Origin: JANWHQ01 sp963775275
Lineage (GTDB): Bacteria > Pseudomonadota > Alphaproteobacteria > Caulobacterales > Caulobacteraceae
Length of the DNA: 64,000 nucleotides
NCBI GenBank assembly: GCA_963775275.1
Contig: CAVZII010000005.1
Span: 2,480,001 to 2,544,000 of the forward strand
Direction of reading: 5' to 3'
Numbering within the stretch: the stretch's first letter is position 1; every line of letters starts with the position of its first letter. The position numbers and the translations under genes are program-made. The notes beneath the pieces were generated by a model, which ran no database searches, was not told where the DNA came from, and saw only the letters and a list, made by a program, of their open reading frames with translations. This document shows positions 32,190 through 40,148 of this stretch, one piece after another.

Positions 32190-32213
32190 CGATCGGCCCT
32201 GGAGGAAGATGCA

Positions 32214-32903
32214 TTGAAACGTCCCGCCCTCATCCCCGCCCTTGTCGCCGCAGCCCTACTGGCGCCGGCGCCCGTCGCCTTCGCCGGAGCCGCCGCCGCC
32301 GGGCCCCCGTCCACGGCCCTGGGACTTCGCGATGCGCGGCTCGGCATGGGCTTCGCCGACTGGCGAAACGTCCCCTATCCGGAGCGCAACCCCCGCGTGA
32401 CGATCGCCTGCTCGGACGATCCTGACGTCGGGCCAGGCGCCGGCCTGGACCTCTCGGCGGCCGATCGGACCGCCGGCCTTCGCGTTTGCGCCTATGTCGC
32501 CCGATACGGGAAAGGCCTCGTCCTGCCCGAGGCCGTGGAGTGGCGCCGTGGCCTTTTCGTCCAGCATCCGACCTACGCCTTCGCGGGCGGTCGGCTCTCT
32601 CGCATCAGGTTCCAGCTCTCGGTCGACGATTTCGACGAGGTGATGGCGCTGTTCAAGGACAAGTACGGCCCGCCCGGCCGGCTCGTCAGGGACACGGTCC
32701 AGAGCCGGCTCGGACGCATGCCGAGGGTCCAGGCCTGGTGGCGCACGCCGCTGGGCGTGGTCCATCTCGTGGATCCGCTGCCGAGCCTGTCGGCCATGCA
32801 AGTGACGTTCGCCGCCCCGCCTGCAGGGGCGCCCGCCCTGACCTCGGCCGCGGCGCCTTCGGGGCGGTCCGGCGCGCGAGACGAACCTTCCCGCGCGGAT
32901 TGA
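32214..32903 (+). CDS. Secreted protein of unknown function
   Basis: A 229-residue protein with a signal peptide (KRPALIPALVAAALLAPAPVAFA). The mature part is mixed alpha/beta with two cysteines (IACSDD and LRVCAYVARYG) that could pair, and an FDEVMALFKDKYGPPGRL segment like those in small periplasmic proteins that track a substrate. The TTG at 32214 is chosen as start because GGAGGA stands 7 bases upstream and the signal peptide begins there. It lies 74 bases before atpD, so it may be cotranscribed with the ATPase operon. Family not recognised. Confidence 0.72.
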   Translation: MKRPALIPALVAAALLAPAPVAFAGAAAAGPPSTALGLRDARLGMGFADWRNVPYPERNPRVTIACSDDPDVGPGAGLDLSAADRTAGLRVCAYVARYGKGLVLPEAVEWRRGLFVQHPTYAFAGGRLSRIRFQLSVDDFDEVMALFKDKYGPPGRLVRDTVQSRLGRMPRVQAWWRTPLGVVHLVDPLPSLSAMQVTFAAPPAGAPALTSAAAPSGRSGARDEPSRAD

Positions 32904-32977
32904 GCGATCGCAAGGCGGCGCCCGCCCGCCTGCGATTTGCTATCATCTTGAATCGCGGAAAGGACGGCGACAGGGCG

Positions 32978-34489
32978 ATGTCCAAGGCAACGCCTTCACG
33001 GCGGGTTATCGGCCCCGCCGCCGAGGCGGGGGCCAGCGCTGACGTGGGATCGTCGAGCGGCGCCGCCGCGGCGCCGGCTGGCCGGGTCCGTTCGGTGCGC
33101 GGCTCTGTCGTCGACGTGACCTTTCCCGCCGGCCGCCTTCCCGAGATCAACGACGCGCTCGAGGTCGAATCGGCCGGGCCAAGCCTGCTCGTCGTCGAGG
33201 TCCAGGCGCATCTGGATGAGCGCACGGTGCGGGCGGTGGCGATGCAGAGCACCGAAGGATTGAGCCGCGGCGTGCGGGTGCGGGCGACAGGCGGCCCGAT
33301 CACCACGCCGGTGGGGGATCAGATGCTGGGCCGCCTCGTCGACGTACTGGGCGCGCCCAACGACGGGGGACCCCCGTTCGCGGCCGATACGACGCGCTGG
33401 CCGATCCATCGCCCTCCGCCGCCCCTGGTCGAGCAGAGCGGCGCGCGGGTCCTGCTCGAAACCGGAATCAAGGTGATCGACCTCCTGGCGCCCCTCGCCC
33501 ATGGCGGCAAGGCGGGTCTGTTCGGCGGCGCAGGGGTGGGAAAGACGGTCCTCGTCACCGAGTTGATCCGCACCATGGTGGAGGTCCACAGCGGGATTTC
33601 CGTCTTTGCCGGCGTCGGCGAGCGGTCCCGCGAGGGGCACGAGATGCTTCTGGAGATGCGCCGCTCGGGCGTGCTCGGGCGCACCGTGCTGGTCTACGGA
33701 CAGATGAACGAGCCGCCCGGCGCCAGGTGGCGCGTGGGCCTGACGGCCCTCACCATCGCCGAATACTTCCGCGACGTGGGCCGCCACGACGTGCTGCTGC
33801 TGATGGACAACGTCTTCCGCTTCGTCCAGGCGGGCGGCGAGATCTCGGGCCTGCTCGGCCGGCTGCCGTCGCGCGTCGGCTACCAACCCACCCTGGCCAC
33901 CGAAGTGGCCGACCTCGAGGAACGGATCGTCTCGGCGCCCGGTGCGGCCGTGTCGGCCATCCAGGCGGTCTATGTTCCGGCCGACGACTTCACCGATCCT
34001 GCGGTCACCGCCCTGTTCAACCACTTCGACGGGTCGGTCGTCCTGTCGCGCGCCATGGCCGCCCAGGGGATGTATCCGGCCATCGACCCCTTGCGGTCGA
34101 GCTCGGTCCTGCTCGATCCGAACGTGGTCGGCGAGGCCCACTACCGCGTCGCCGAGCGGGTGCGCGCGACGTTGGCGCGTTACCGGGACCTGCAGGACAT
34201 CATCGCCCTGCTCGGCGTCGAGGAGCTGAGCCCCGATGACCAGCGCACGGTCCTGCGCGCGCGCCGGCTGCAGCGGTTCCTGACCCAGCCCTTCAAGGTC
34301 ACCGAAGCCTTCACCGGCAAACCCGGCCGCACCGTGCCGGTGGTCCAGACCATCGCGGGATGCAGCGCCATCCTCGAGGGCGAGGCCGACGGCTGGGCGG
34401 AGAGCTCGCTCTACATGGTCGGCGACATCGAGGAGGCCCGCTCGAAGGAACATGCGGCCGCCGGCCCGATCGTGGAGTCGGCGGCATGA
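32978..34489 (+). CDS. atpD: N-type ATPase, F1 subunit beta
   Basis: A 503-residue catalytic subunit with an extra N-terminal tail of about 35 residues before GRVRSVRGSVVDVTFP. The P-loop is GGAGVGKT (about residue 187), followed by GERSREGHEM and LLLMDNVFRFVQAG. It is the first gene of the order atpD-C-Q-R-B-E-F-A-G, the hallmark of N-ATPases, a laterally spread F-type ATPase variant found beside the normal one. Each gene overlaps the next by about 4 bases except at atpE/atpF (1-base gap) and the broken atpF. Confidence 0.95.
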   Translation: MSKATPSRRVIGPAAEAGASADVGSSSGAAAAPAGRVRSVRGSVVDVTFPAGRLPEINDALEVESAGPSLLVVEVQAHLDERTVRAVAMQSTEGLSRGVRVRATGGPITTPVGDQMLGRLVDVLGAPNDGGPPFAADTTRWPIHRPPPPLVEQSGARVLLETGIKVIDLLAPLAHGGKAGLFGGAGVGKTVLVTELIRTMVEVHSGISVFAGVGERSREGHEMLLEMRRSGVLGRTVLVYGQMNEPPGARWRVGLTALTIAEYFRDVGRHDVLLLMDNVFRFVQAGGEISGLLGRLPSRVGYQPTLATEVADLEERIVSAPGAAVSAIQAVYVPADDFTDPAVTALFNHFDGSVVLSRAMAAQGMYPAIDPLRSSSVLLDPNVVGEAHYRVAERVRATLARYRDLQDIIALLGVEELSPDDQRTVLRARRLQRFLTQPFKVTEAFTGKPGRTVPVVQTIAGCSAILEGEADGWAESSLYMVGDIEEARSKEHAAAGPIVESAA

Positions 34490-34905
34490 GGCTCCTGATC
34501 ACCACGCCGAGCGCCGTGGCGGCGGACTTCGACGACATCGCGGCGGTCCACGCAGAGGACGAGAGCGGCGAATTCGGCATCCTGCCCCATCACGCGGACT
34601 TCGTGACCGCGCTGGCGCTCTCGGTGGTCGGCTGGCGCCACCTCGACGGACGACGAGGCTACTGCGCGGTGCGCGGCGGGCTGCTCACGGTGAATGGCGG
34701 AAAGGAAGCGGCCATCGCCACCCGCGAAGCGATCCTCGGCGACGACCTGCAGGCGCTGGAGGCGGTGGTGCAGGGCCGTCTGGCGAGCTCGGCGGAGGAC
34801 GAGCGCAGAGCCCGCACCCGCACCGAACAGCTCAGGATCCAGGCCATCCGGCGGATCATCGGCTACCTCAGGCCGTCCGCCGCCGCCGGCAGGGATGACG
34901 TATGA
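34486..34905 (+). CDS. atpC: N-type ATPase, F1 subunit epsilon
   Basis: A 139-residue protein with the epsilon N-terminal beta sandwich (MRLLITTPSAVAADFDDIAAVHAEDESGEFGILPHHADFVTAL) and a C-terminal helical pair. The GEFGILPHHADF block is the family signature. ATGA overlap with atpD. In N-ATPases epsilon follows beta directly, as here. Confidence 0.93.
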   Translation: MRLLITTPSAVAADFDDIAAVHAEDESGEFGILPHHADFVTALALSVVGWRHLDGRRGYCAVRGGLLTVNGGKEAAIATREAILGDDLQALEAVVQGRLASSAEDERRARTRTEQLRIQAIRRIIGYLRPSAAAGRDDV

Positions 34906-35222
34906 GCCCGCCGTCTCCAGTCCCCACGCCCCCGGCTTCCGAGGAGGAGCTGGCGCGCACTGTCGCCAGGCGCGCCGCCCGGCGGGCGTTCTGGCAGGCG
35001 CACGGCGAGAGGTCGCTGGCGCAGAATCTGGCGATGATCGGCGCGCTCGGCTGGCTCGTGGTCACGCCGACGCTGGTCGGCGTGTTCCTCGGCCGGTGGC
35101 TCGACGGGCGGCTGCACTCGGGGATCTTCTGGAGCGGCGCCTTGCTGACGGCGGGCCTGGTCCTGGGCTGCGCGATCGCCTGGCGGCGCATCCAGCAGAT
35201 TCAGCGCGAGGACGAGCGATGA
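34902..35222 (+). CDS. atpQ: N-type ATPase small membrane protein AtpQ (AtpI-like)
   Basis: A 106-residue protein with two membrane segments (NLAMIGALGWLVVTPTLVGVFLGRWLD and GIFWSGALLTAGLVLGCAIAW) linked by a short basic loop. The GWLVVTPTLVGVFLGRWLDGRLHSG stretch matches AtpI-type assembly proteins. Position between atpC and atpR identifies it as AtpQ. Probably helps c-ring assembly. ATGA overlaps on both sides. Confidence 0.9.
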   Translation: MSPPSPVPTPPASEEELARTVARRAARRAFWQAHGERSLAQNLAMIGALGWLVVTPTLVGVFLGRWLDGRLHSGIFWSGALLTAGLVLGCAIAWRRIQQIQREDER

Positions 35223-35491
35223 GCCAGCATGAGGTCCTGCAGCTGGCGGCCTTCGCCCTCGGCGGCCTCCTCCTCGGCGCCGCGAGCTTCGCGAGCCTGC
35301 GGCTGAACACGTCCTTCTACCTGGCCGGACCCGTCTGGCGCCCGATCTGCCTGCACGTCGTGCGGCTCGTCCTCGTGGCCGGGGCGCTGTTCTGGACGGC
35401 GCATTTCGGGGCGGGGCCTCTGCTCGCCGCCGGCGCGGGCGTGGTTGCGGCCAGGCCCCTGGCCGTTCGGTTCTTCGGGCGCGCGTCATGA
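35219..35491 (+). CDS. atpR: N-type ATPase small membrane protein AtpR
   Basis: A 90-residue protein of three membrane segments with basic residues near their ends (SLRLNTSFYLAG, RPICLHVVRLVLVAG). AtpR is found only in N-ATPase operons, between atpQ and atpB; the conserved arginines are thought to face the c subunit carboxylates. ATGA overlap with atpQ and atpB. Confidence 0.9.
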   Translation: MSQHEVLQLAAFALGGLLLGAASFASLRLNTSFYLAGPVWRPICLHVVRLVLVAGALFWTAHFGAGPLLAAGAGVVAARPLAVRFFGRAS

Positions 35492-36174
35492 TCGCATCGC
35501 CGCTCACCGCCCAGGTCCTGTTCCACGCCGGGCCCGTCCCGATCACCGAGCCGGTAGTCGTGACCTGGGGTCTGATGGTTGTCCTTACGCTCGGCAGCAT
35601 TGCGATGACTCGCAGGCTCCGCATTGATCCGGGCCCGGGACAGGCCGTGCTGGAGCTGTTCGTTACGGCGGTGCAGGGACAGATCCGAGAAACCCTGCGT
35701 GCGGACCCTGCACCCTACCTGCCGTTCCTGGCCAGCCTCTTCCTGTTCATCGCCCTGGCGAACCTGACGGCGCTCGTTCCGGGTCTCGAGCCCCCGACCG
35801 CCCACATCGAGACCGACGCGGCCCTGGCGATCATCGTCTTCTTCGCGGTCCACTGGTTCGGCGTCCAGGCGGAGGGGCTCGGGGGCTATCTGGCCAGCTT
35901 CGCCAAGCCGACCTGGCTCATGCTGCCGCTCAACCTGCTCTCGGAGGTCACCCGGACCTTCTCGATGATGGTGCGCCTGTTCGGGAACATCATGAGCGGC
36001 GTGTTCGTGATCGGCGTCGTGCTGTCGCTGGTCGGCCTGTTCGTGCCGATCCCGTTCATGGCGCTCGACCTGCTTACCGGCCTGATCCAGGCCTACATCT
36101 TCACCGTTCTGGCGATGGTCTTCATCGGCGGCGCGGTGGGGCCCCAGCCCGCGCAAACGAGGAGTCCGGCATGA
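35488..36174 (+). CDS. atpB: N-type ATPase, F0 subunit a
   Basis: A 228-residue membrane subunit. The essential arginine lies in the helix LNLLSEVTRTFSMMVRLFGNIMSG, and the last segments (LLTGLIQAYIFTVLAMVFIGGAVG) give the ion path Q-A-Y element. It is shorter than canonical subunit a, as usual for N-ATPases. It ends ...QTRSPA with an ATGA overlap to atpE. Confidence 0.95.
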   Translation: MIASPLTAQVLFHAGPVPITEPVVVTWGLMVVLTLGSIAMTRRLRIDPGPGQAVLELFVTAVQGQIRETLRADPAPYLPFLASLFLFIALANLTALVPGLEPPTAHIETDAALAIIVFFAVHWFGVQAEGLGGYLASFAKPTWLMLPLNLLSEVTRTFSMMVRLFGNIMSGVFVIGVVLSLVGLFVPIPFMALDLLTGLIQAYIFTVLAMVFIGGAVGPQPAQTRSPA

Positions 36175-36416
36175 ACTACATCCCTCACGTCAGCATCCTG
36201 GCCGCGGCCTTCGCCGTCGGCCTCGGCGCGGTCGGCCCCGCTCTGGCCGAAGGCCGCGCCGTCGCCGCCGCCATGGACGCCATCGCCCGTCAACCGGACG
36301 CGGCCGGGGTGATCTCCCGAACCCTGTTCGTCGGCCTGGCCATGATCGAGACCACGGCGATCTACGCCCTGGTGGTCGCGCTGCTGGTCCTGTTCGCCAA
36401 CCCCTTCGTCCACTGA
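36171..36416 (+). CDS. atpE: N-type ATPase, F0 subunit c
   Basis: An 81-residue hairpin. Helix 2 carries the ion-binding glutamate E60 within IETTAIY: E60, T61, T62 and Y65 match the E-(S/T)-T-x-x-Y pattern of Na+-binding c subunits. Helix 1 has E27 (ALAEGRA) at the place where Na+ types have glutamine, so each c subunit has two carboxylates, a feature described for N-ATPases. Whether the ring carries Na+ or H+ cannot be decided from sequence. The loop is ARQPDAAG. Confidence 0.95.
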   Translation: MNYIPHVSILAAAFAVGLGAVGPALAEGRAVAAAMDAIARQPDAAGVISRTLFVGLAMIETTAIYALVVALLVLFANPFVH

Positions 36417-36417
36417 G

Positions 36418-37184
36418 ATGCATCTCGATCCCTGGACCTTGGGCCTGCAGGCCGCCAACTTCCTTATCCTGGTCTGGCTGCTGCACCGCTTCCTGTACCG
36501 GCCGGTCCTCGGGATCATCGCCGCGCGTCAGGCTGCGGCTGACAAGCTGACCTCGGAGGTGCAGGCGCAGAAGGCCGCGGCCGAGGCCCTGCGCCACGAC
36601 TTGGAAAGCCGGCAGGCGGCGGCCCTCAAGGCCCACGACGACGCCCTGAAGGCGGCCCGGGAGGCGGCCGACGCCGAGCGCAAGGCGATGCTCGCCAAGG
36701 CCCGCCAGGAAGCTGACGCCTTCAGGTCCGAGGCGGAGGCGGCGCTCGAGCGCGAACGCGCCGAGGTCGTGCGCACGCTTGGCAAAGACGGCGCGAAGCT
36801 GGCCGCCTCCATGGCGCGCAAGCTGCTTGAGGAGGCGCTCGCTCGGCCCGTTCCAGGAGCGCATGCTCGAACTGGTCTGCGAGGACATCAAGGCTCTGGC
36901 GCCGGACGCCCGGCTCCAGATGGCCGAACGCGCGGGCGCGCCGGGCGCGCCGGAGGTCGTCACCGCCGCGCCGCTGCCGACCCAGGCGGCCGACCGCTTC
37001 AAGAAACGCCTGGCGATGGCGCTGGGCGCGCCCGTCGAGCCGACGTTCAAGGCCGACCCGGCCCTGATCGCGGGGGTCGAGGTCGCGATTCCCGTTCACC
37101 ATCCTGCGCCGGTCATGGGCCTCGGACCTGCAACGGATCGAAGCCGAGCTCGACGATGACAAGCGCGCTTCGACAGTCGCTTGA
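36418..37184 (+). pseudogene. atpF: N-type ATPase F0 subunit b (b/delta-like), broken by two indels
   Basis: Starts as a normal b subunit: membrane segment (TLGLQAANFLILVWLLHRF) and a long alanine-rich coiled coil to LLEEAL. The frame then shifts at 36838-36845, where CTCG is present twice; removing one copy joins LLEEAL to GPFQERMLELVCEDIKAL, the expected continuation. A second shift lies at the CCC of 37091-37093; with one C less the frame continues as VAIPFTILRRSWASDL and ends at TGA 37182-37184, 29 bases inside atpA. Both shifts are +1. The C-terminal half looks delta-like and no atpH is present. Either the pump is inactivated, or the sequence has errors. Confidence 0.85.
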
Positions 37185-38694
37185 CGGTTGGCTCGAGGCC
37201 GCGGGGCGGCGCCTTGAGGAGGCGTCGCTCGGGCCGCGCGCCGAGCAGATCGGCGTCATCGATCAGGCTGGCGACGGCATCGTCTTCGTGCGGGGCTTGC
37301 CGGACCTGCCGCTGGGCGGACTGGTGCGTTTCGCCGGGGACGCCACCGGCTTCGCCCATGCGCTCGACGAGGACCGGATCGGCTGCGTGCTGTTGGACCT
37401 GACGCCGGTCGAGGCGGGCGAGGAGGCGCGAGCTCTGGGCTCGACAGCCGCCGCGCCGGTAGGCGACGCTCTGCTCGGCCGCATCGTCGATCCGCTCGGC
37501 CGGCCCCTGGACGCCGGCGGCCCCATCGCCGCGGCGCGCTACGACCCGGTGGAGCGTGCGGCGCCGGGCATCATCGAGCGCGATCTCGTCACCGAGCCGC
37601 TTCAGACCGGCGTCAAGCTGGTCGACGCCCTGTTCGCCCTCGGCCGAGGCCAGAGGGAGCTGATCGTCGGCGACCGGGAGACCGGCAAGACCGCCATCGC
37701 CACGGACGCGATCATCAACCAGCGCCGCTCGGACGTGATCTGCATCTATGTGGCCGTGGGCCAGAAGTCCTCTTCCGTCCGGCGGGTCATCGACGCCGTC
37801 CAGGCGTATGGCGACGCCAAGCGCTGCATCTTCGTGGTCGCCGGTCCGGCCGAGGCGGCCGGACTGCAATGGCTCGCCCCCTATGCCGCGTTCGCCATGG
37901 CCGAGTACTTCCGCGACCGGGGCGGCCACGTGCTCATCGTCATCGATGATCTGACCAAGCATGCAGCCACCCACCGGGAATTGTCGCTTCTGATGCGCCA
38001 GCCGTCCGGGCGCGAAGCCTACCCGGGCGATGTCTTCTACATTCAAGCGCGCATGTTGGAGCGGGCGGCCAAGTTGTCGCCAGAGCGGGGGGGCGGCTCG
38101 ATCACCGCCCTGCCGATCGCCCAGACCGAGGGCGGCAACCTCAGCGCCTACATCCCCACCAACCTGATCTCCATCGCCGACGGCCAGATCGTCCTGTCGT
38201 CCAAGCTGTTCTACGAGGGCCAGAAGCCGGCGGTCGACATCGGTCTCAGCGTCAGCCGCGTCGGCGGCAAGACCCAGGCGCCGGTCCTGCGCGCGCTCGC
38301 CGAGAGCCTTCGCCTCGACTACGCCCAGTTCCTCGAGCTGGAGATGTTCACCCGCTTCTCGACAACGCTCGATTCGCGAACCCAGGCCCAGATCGACCAC
38401 GGTCGCCGCATTCGGGCGGTCCTCACTCAGCCGCAGTATGCTCCCCTGTCGCTCGGCCATGAGGCGGCCGAGCTCCTGGCGTTGCACGATGATCTGCTCG
38501 AACAGCTGCCGCTCGAGCGGATCGAGGCCTTCAAGGCCCAGCTCGTCGCCTGGCTCGACGTGCATTGCCCCGAGGTGCTCGCCCGGCTGGAGGCCGAGCG
38601 GCGGCTCGAGGACGCCGATCGCGCGCGCCTGCGCGAGGTGCTGTCGGGCCTCGTCGCTTCGCTGAACGCCCAGGCGCCGGGGACACACCTATGA
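37156..38694 (+). CDS. atpA: N-type ATPase, F1 subunit alpha
   Basis: A 512-residue subunit, intact. P-loop GDRETGKTAIATD (about residue 174), the ALPIAQTEGGNLSAYIPTNLISIADGQI block and the alpha-specific LDSRTQAQIDHG region are present. The arginine finger region ISLSVSRVGG reads IGLSVSRVGG. The start ATG at 37156 precedes the presumed end of atpF by 29 bases. Ends with ATGA overlap to atpG. Confidence 0.95.
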   Translation: MTSALRQSLDGWLEAAGRRLEEASLGPRAEQIGVIDQAGDGIVFVRGLPDLPLGGLVRFAGDATGFAHALDEDRIGCVLLDLTPVEAGEEARALGSTAAAPVGDALLGRIVDPLGRPLDAGGPIAAARYDPVERAAPGIIERDLVTEPLQTGVKLVDALFALGRGQRELIVGDRETGKTAIATDAIINQRRSDVICIYVAVGQKSSSVRRVIDAVQAYGDAKRCIFVVAGPAEAAGLQWLAPYAAFAMAEYFRDRGGHVLIVIDDLTKHAATHRELSLLMRQPSGREAYPGDVFYIQARMLERAAKLSPERGGGSITALPIAQTEGGNLSAYIPTNLISIADGQIVLSSKLFYEGQKPAVDIGLSVSRVGGKTQAPVLRALAESLRLDYAQFLELEMFTRFSTTLDSRTQAQIDHGRRIRAVLTQPQYAPLSLGHEAAELLALHDDLLEQLPLERIEAFKAQLVAWLDVHCPEVLARLEAERRLEDADRARLREVLSGLVASLNAQAPGTHL

Positions 38695-39545
38695 GCGCAT
38701 TGGCCGAGACCCAGGCTCGGATCTCCAGCGTCCGCGAGCTCAAGACCGTGGTCGGCGCCATGCGCGGCATCGCCGCCACGCACGCCCAGCAGGCGCGCGG
38801 TGCGCTCGAGGGGTTCCGCGCCTACGAAGAGGTCATCGCCCACGGCCTCGCCCAGGCCGTTCAGCTGATCGAGACGACCCCCGCGGCAGGCGCGGCCCCG
38901 GCCGCGGGACCCGCCGCCCTCATCATCTATTCGGCTGAGCACGGGTTCTCCGGATCCTTCTGCGCGCGTGTGCTGGACGCCGCCCGGCCCGTCGGCGAGG
39001 CCGAGCTGTTCATCATCGGCGCGCGCGGCGCCGCCTTGGCCGAGCAGAGGGGATGGCGGGCCGGCTGGACCGCGCCGATGGCCAGCCAGATGTCCGGCGT
39101 CGATGCGACCGCCAGGGCCGTCGCCGACGCGCTCTATGCCCGCTTCGTCGAGGAGGGGCTCGCCAGGGCCGAGATCGTCCATGCCAGGCCGTCCGGAACG
39201 GCCGATTTCACCGTGGTCCGCCGGCCCATCCTGCCGATCGACCTCGCCGCGTTCAGACGTCCGGCGGCCGGTCCGCCGCCGCTCGTGAACCTGCCGCCTG
39301 CGCGGCTCGTCGAGCAGCTCGTCGGCGAATATGTCTTCGCCGAGCTGGCCCTGGCGGCGCTGGAGAGCTTCGCCAGCGAGAATGCGGCGCGGTTGGCGAC
39401 GATGGAGTCCGCGCGCGTCAACATCGACCAGAAGCTCGAGGAGCTCACCGGCCAGGAACGTCTGCAGCGCCAGGAGGAGATCACCGCCGAGGTCCAGGAT
39501 GTGGTCGCCGGCGCCCTGGCGTCGGAAGCCGCCCGGAGCCGGTAG
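38691..39545 (+). CDS. atpG: N-type ATPase, F1 subunit gamma
   Basis: A 284-residue coiled-coil rotor subunit. N-terminal helix QARISSVRELKTVVGAMRGIAATHAQQARGALEG and C-terminal helix FASENAARLATMESARVNIDQKLEELTGQERLQRQEEITAEVQDVVAG are diagnostic. Last gene of the operon; the stop is followed within 15-100 bases by an intergenic repeat. Confidence 0.95.
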   Translation: MSALAETQARISSVRELKTVVGAMRGIAATHAQQARGALEGFRAYEEVIAHGLAQAVQLIETTPAAGAAPAAGPAALIIYSAEHGFSGSFCARVLDAARPVGEAELFIIGARGAALAEQRGWRAGWTAPMASQMSGVDATARAVADALYARFVEEGLARAEIVHARPSGTADFTVVRRPILPIDLAAFRRPAAGPPPLVNLPPARLVEQLVGEYVFAELALAALESFASENAARLATMESARVNIDQKLEELTGQERLQRQEEITAEVQDVVAGALASEAARSR

Positions 39546-39559
39546 GGCGCCGTCCGCTC

Positions 39560-39650
39560 CGATTGAAACAGAGCAGCGATCTGGAGTCTTGATTTGTCGC
39601 GTTTTCTAACGGCGAACCGGTATCCACTTCGCCGGAAAACGCTATGGCGG
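39560..39650. repeat. Alphaproteobacterial intergenic repeat with hairpin
   Basis: The segment starting GATTGAAACAGAGCAGC and containing GCGTTTTCT (39599-39607), CGAACCGGTATCCACTTCG and GGAAAACGC (39634-39642) forms an imperfect hairpin centred on ACCGGT. I recall this sequence type (GAAAACGC...CCGGTATCCACTTC...) as a common dispersed element of alphaproteobacteria. It stands between the convergent atpG and SpoIIAA-like genes and may serve as a bidirectional terminator. Confidence 0.7.
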
Positions 39651-39656
39651 GGTGGA

Positions 39657-40028
39657 TCAATCGTGATCGGCCTTGATCCAGTCCTTGGCCTCCTGGGCTT
39701 GGTTCAGGTGGAACAGCTTCAGTCGGCCCGGCATGAGGAAGCCGAACGCCGCCACGGTCGCGCGCATCCAGTCGACGTCGCTGACCAGAGCGAGGCGGTC
39801 CCAGCGCGGGAGGTGCTCCACGCCGACCTTGATATCCTCCAGCACCGCGCCCGCCTCGATGCCTTGGAAGTCCTGACCGACCTCGTAATAGAGGCTGACC
39901 TTGGGCCCGGCCTTCAACGCCGCTTCCACGGCCGGAATGAGGACCCGATCATAGTCCGCCCGCGTCACCTTTCCGCGACAGGCCATGGCCAGGACGTGGG
40001 GCGGGAAGCCGGTTAGGATGTCGATCAT
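39657..40028 (-). CDS. SpoIIAA-like (STAS-type) protein
   Basis: A 123-residue protein with the SpoIIAA-like/PF11964 pattern: MIDILTGFPPHVLAMACRGKVTRADYDRVLIPAVEAAL, then KVSLYYEVGQDFQGIE and DRLALVSDVDWMRATVAAFGFL. These are small STAS-fold proteins with no known catalytic activity. The ATG at 40028 follows AGGAGG; a nine-residue longer form was rejected. The gene is divergent from the D-2-hydroxyacid dehydrogenase. Confidence 0.9.
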   Translation of the reverse strand: MIDILTGFPPHVLAMACRGKVTRADYDRVLIPAVEAALKAGPKVSLYYEVGQDFQGIEAGAVLEDIKVGVEHLPRWDRLALVSDVDWMRATVAAFGFLMPGRLKLFHLNQAQEAKDWIKADHD

Positions 40029-40087
40029 GGTCGCGCCTCCTAGTGGATGGTCCAAGCGAGCGTTGCGCCCAGGGCCGCGTGCGCGCC

Positions 40088-40101
40088 CTGACCTGGCTCA
40101 A
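40088..40101. promoter_or_regulatory. Imperfect FNR/FixK-like site
   Basis: CTGACCTGGCTCAA fits the 5-4-5 layout but has C for the first T. AAGGAT lies 20 bases downstream, in front of the dehydrogenase gene. Included as a weaker member of the site set at 42610 and beyond. Confidence 0.35.
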
Positions 40102-40148
40102 GGAACCGCGAATTGGGCGCGAAGGATCCGCCGCGCGGAGATCCGGCG

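Noticed and set aside
36830..37100. Programmed frameshifting in atpF
   Set aside because: No slippery heptamer or following pseudoknot stands out at either place, and two separate shifts in one gene would be needed; a mutation or sequence error is simpler.
32978..39545. The ATPase operon as the housekeeping F-type ATP synthase
   Set aside because: Gene order (beta and epsilon first), AtpQ/AtpR genes and lack of atpH are specific for N-ATPases; the housekeeping operons are expected elsewhere.
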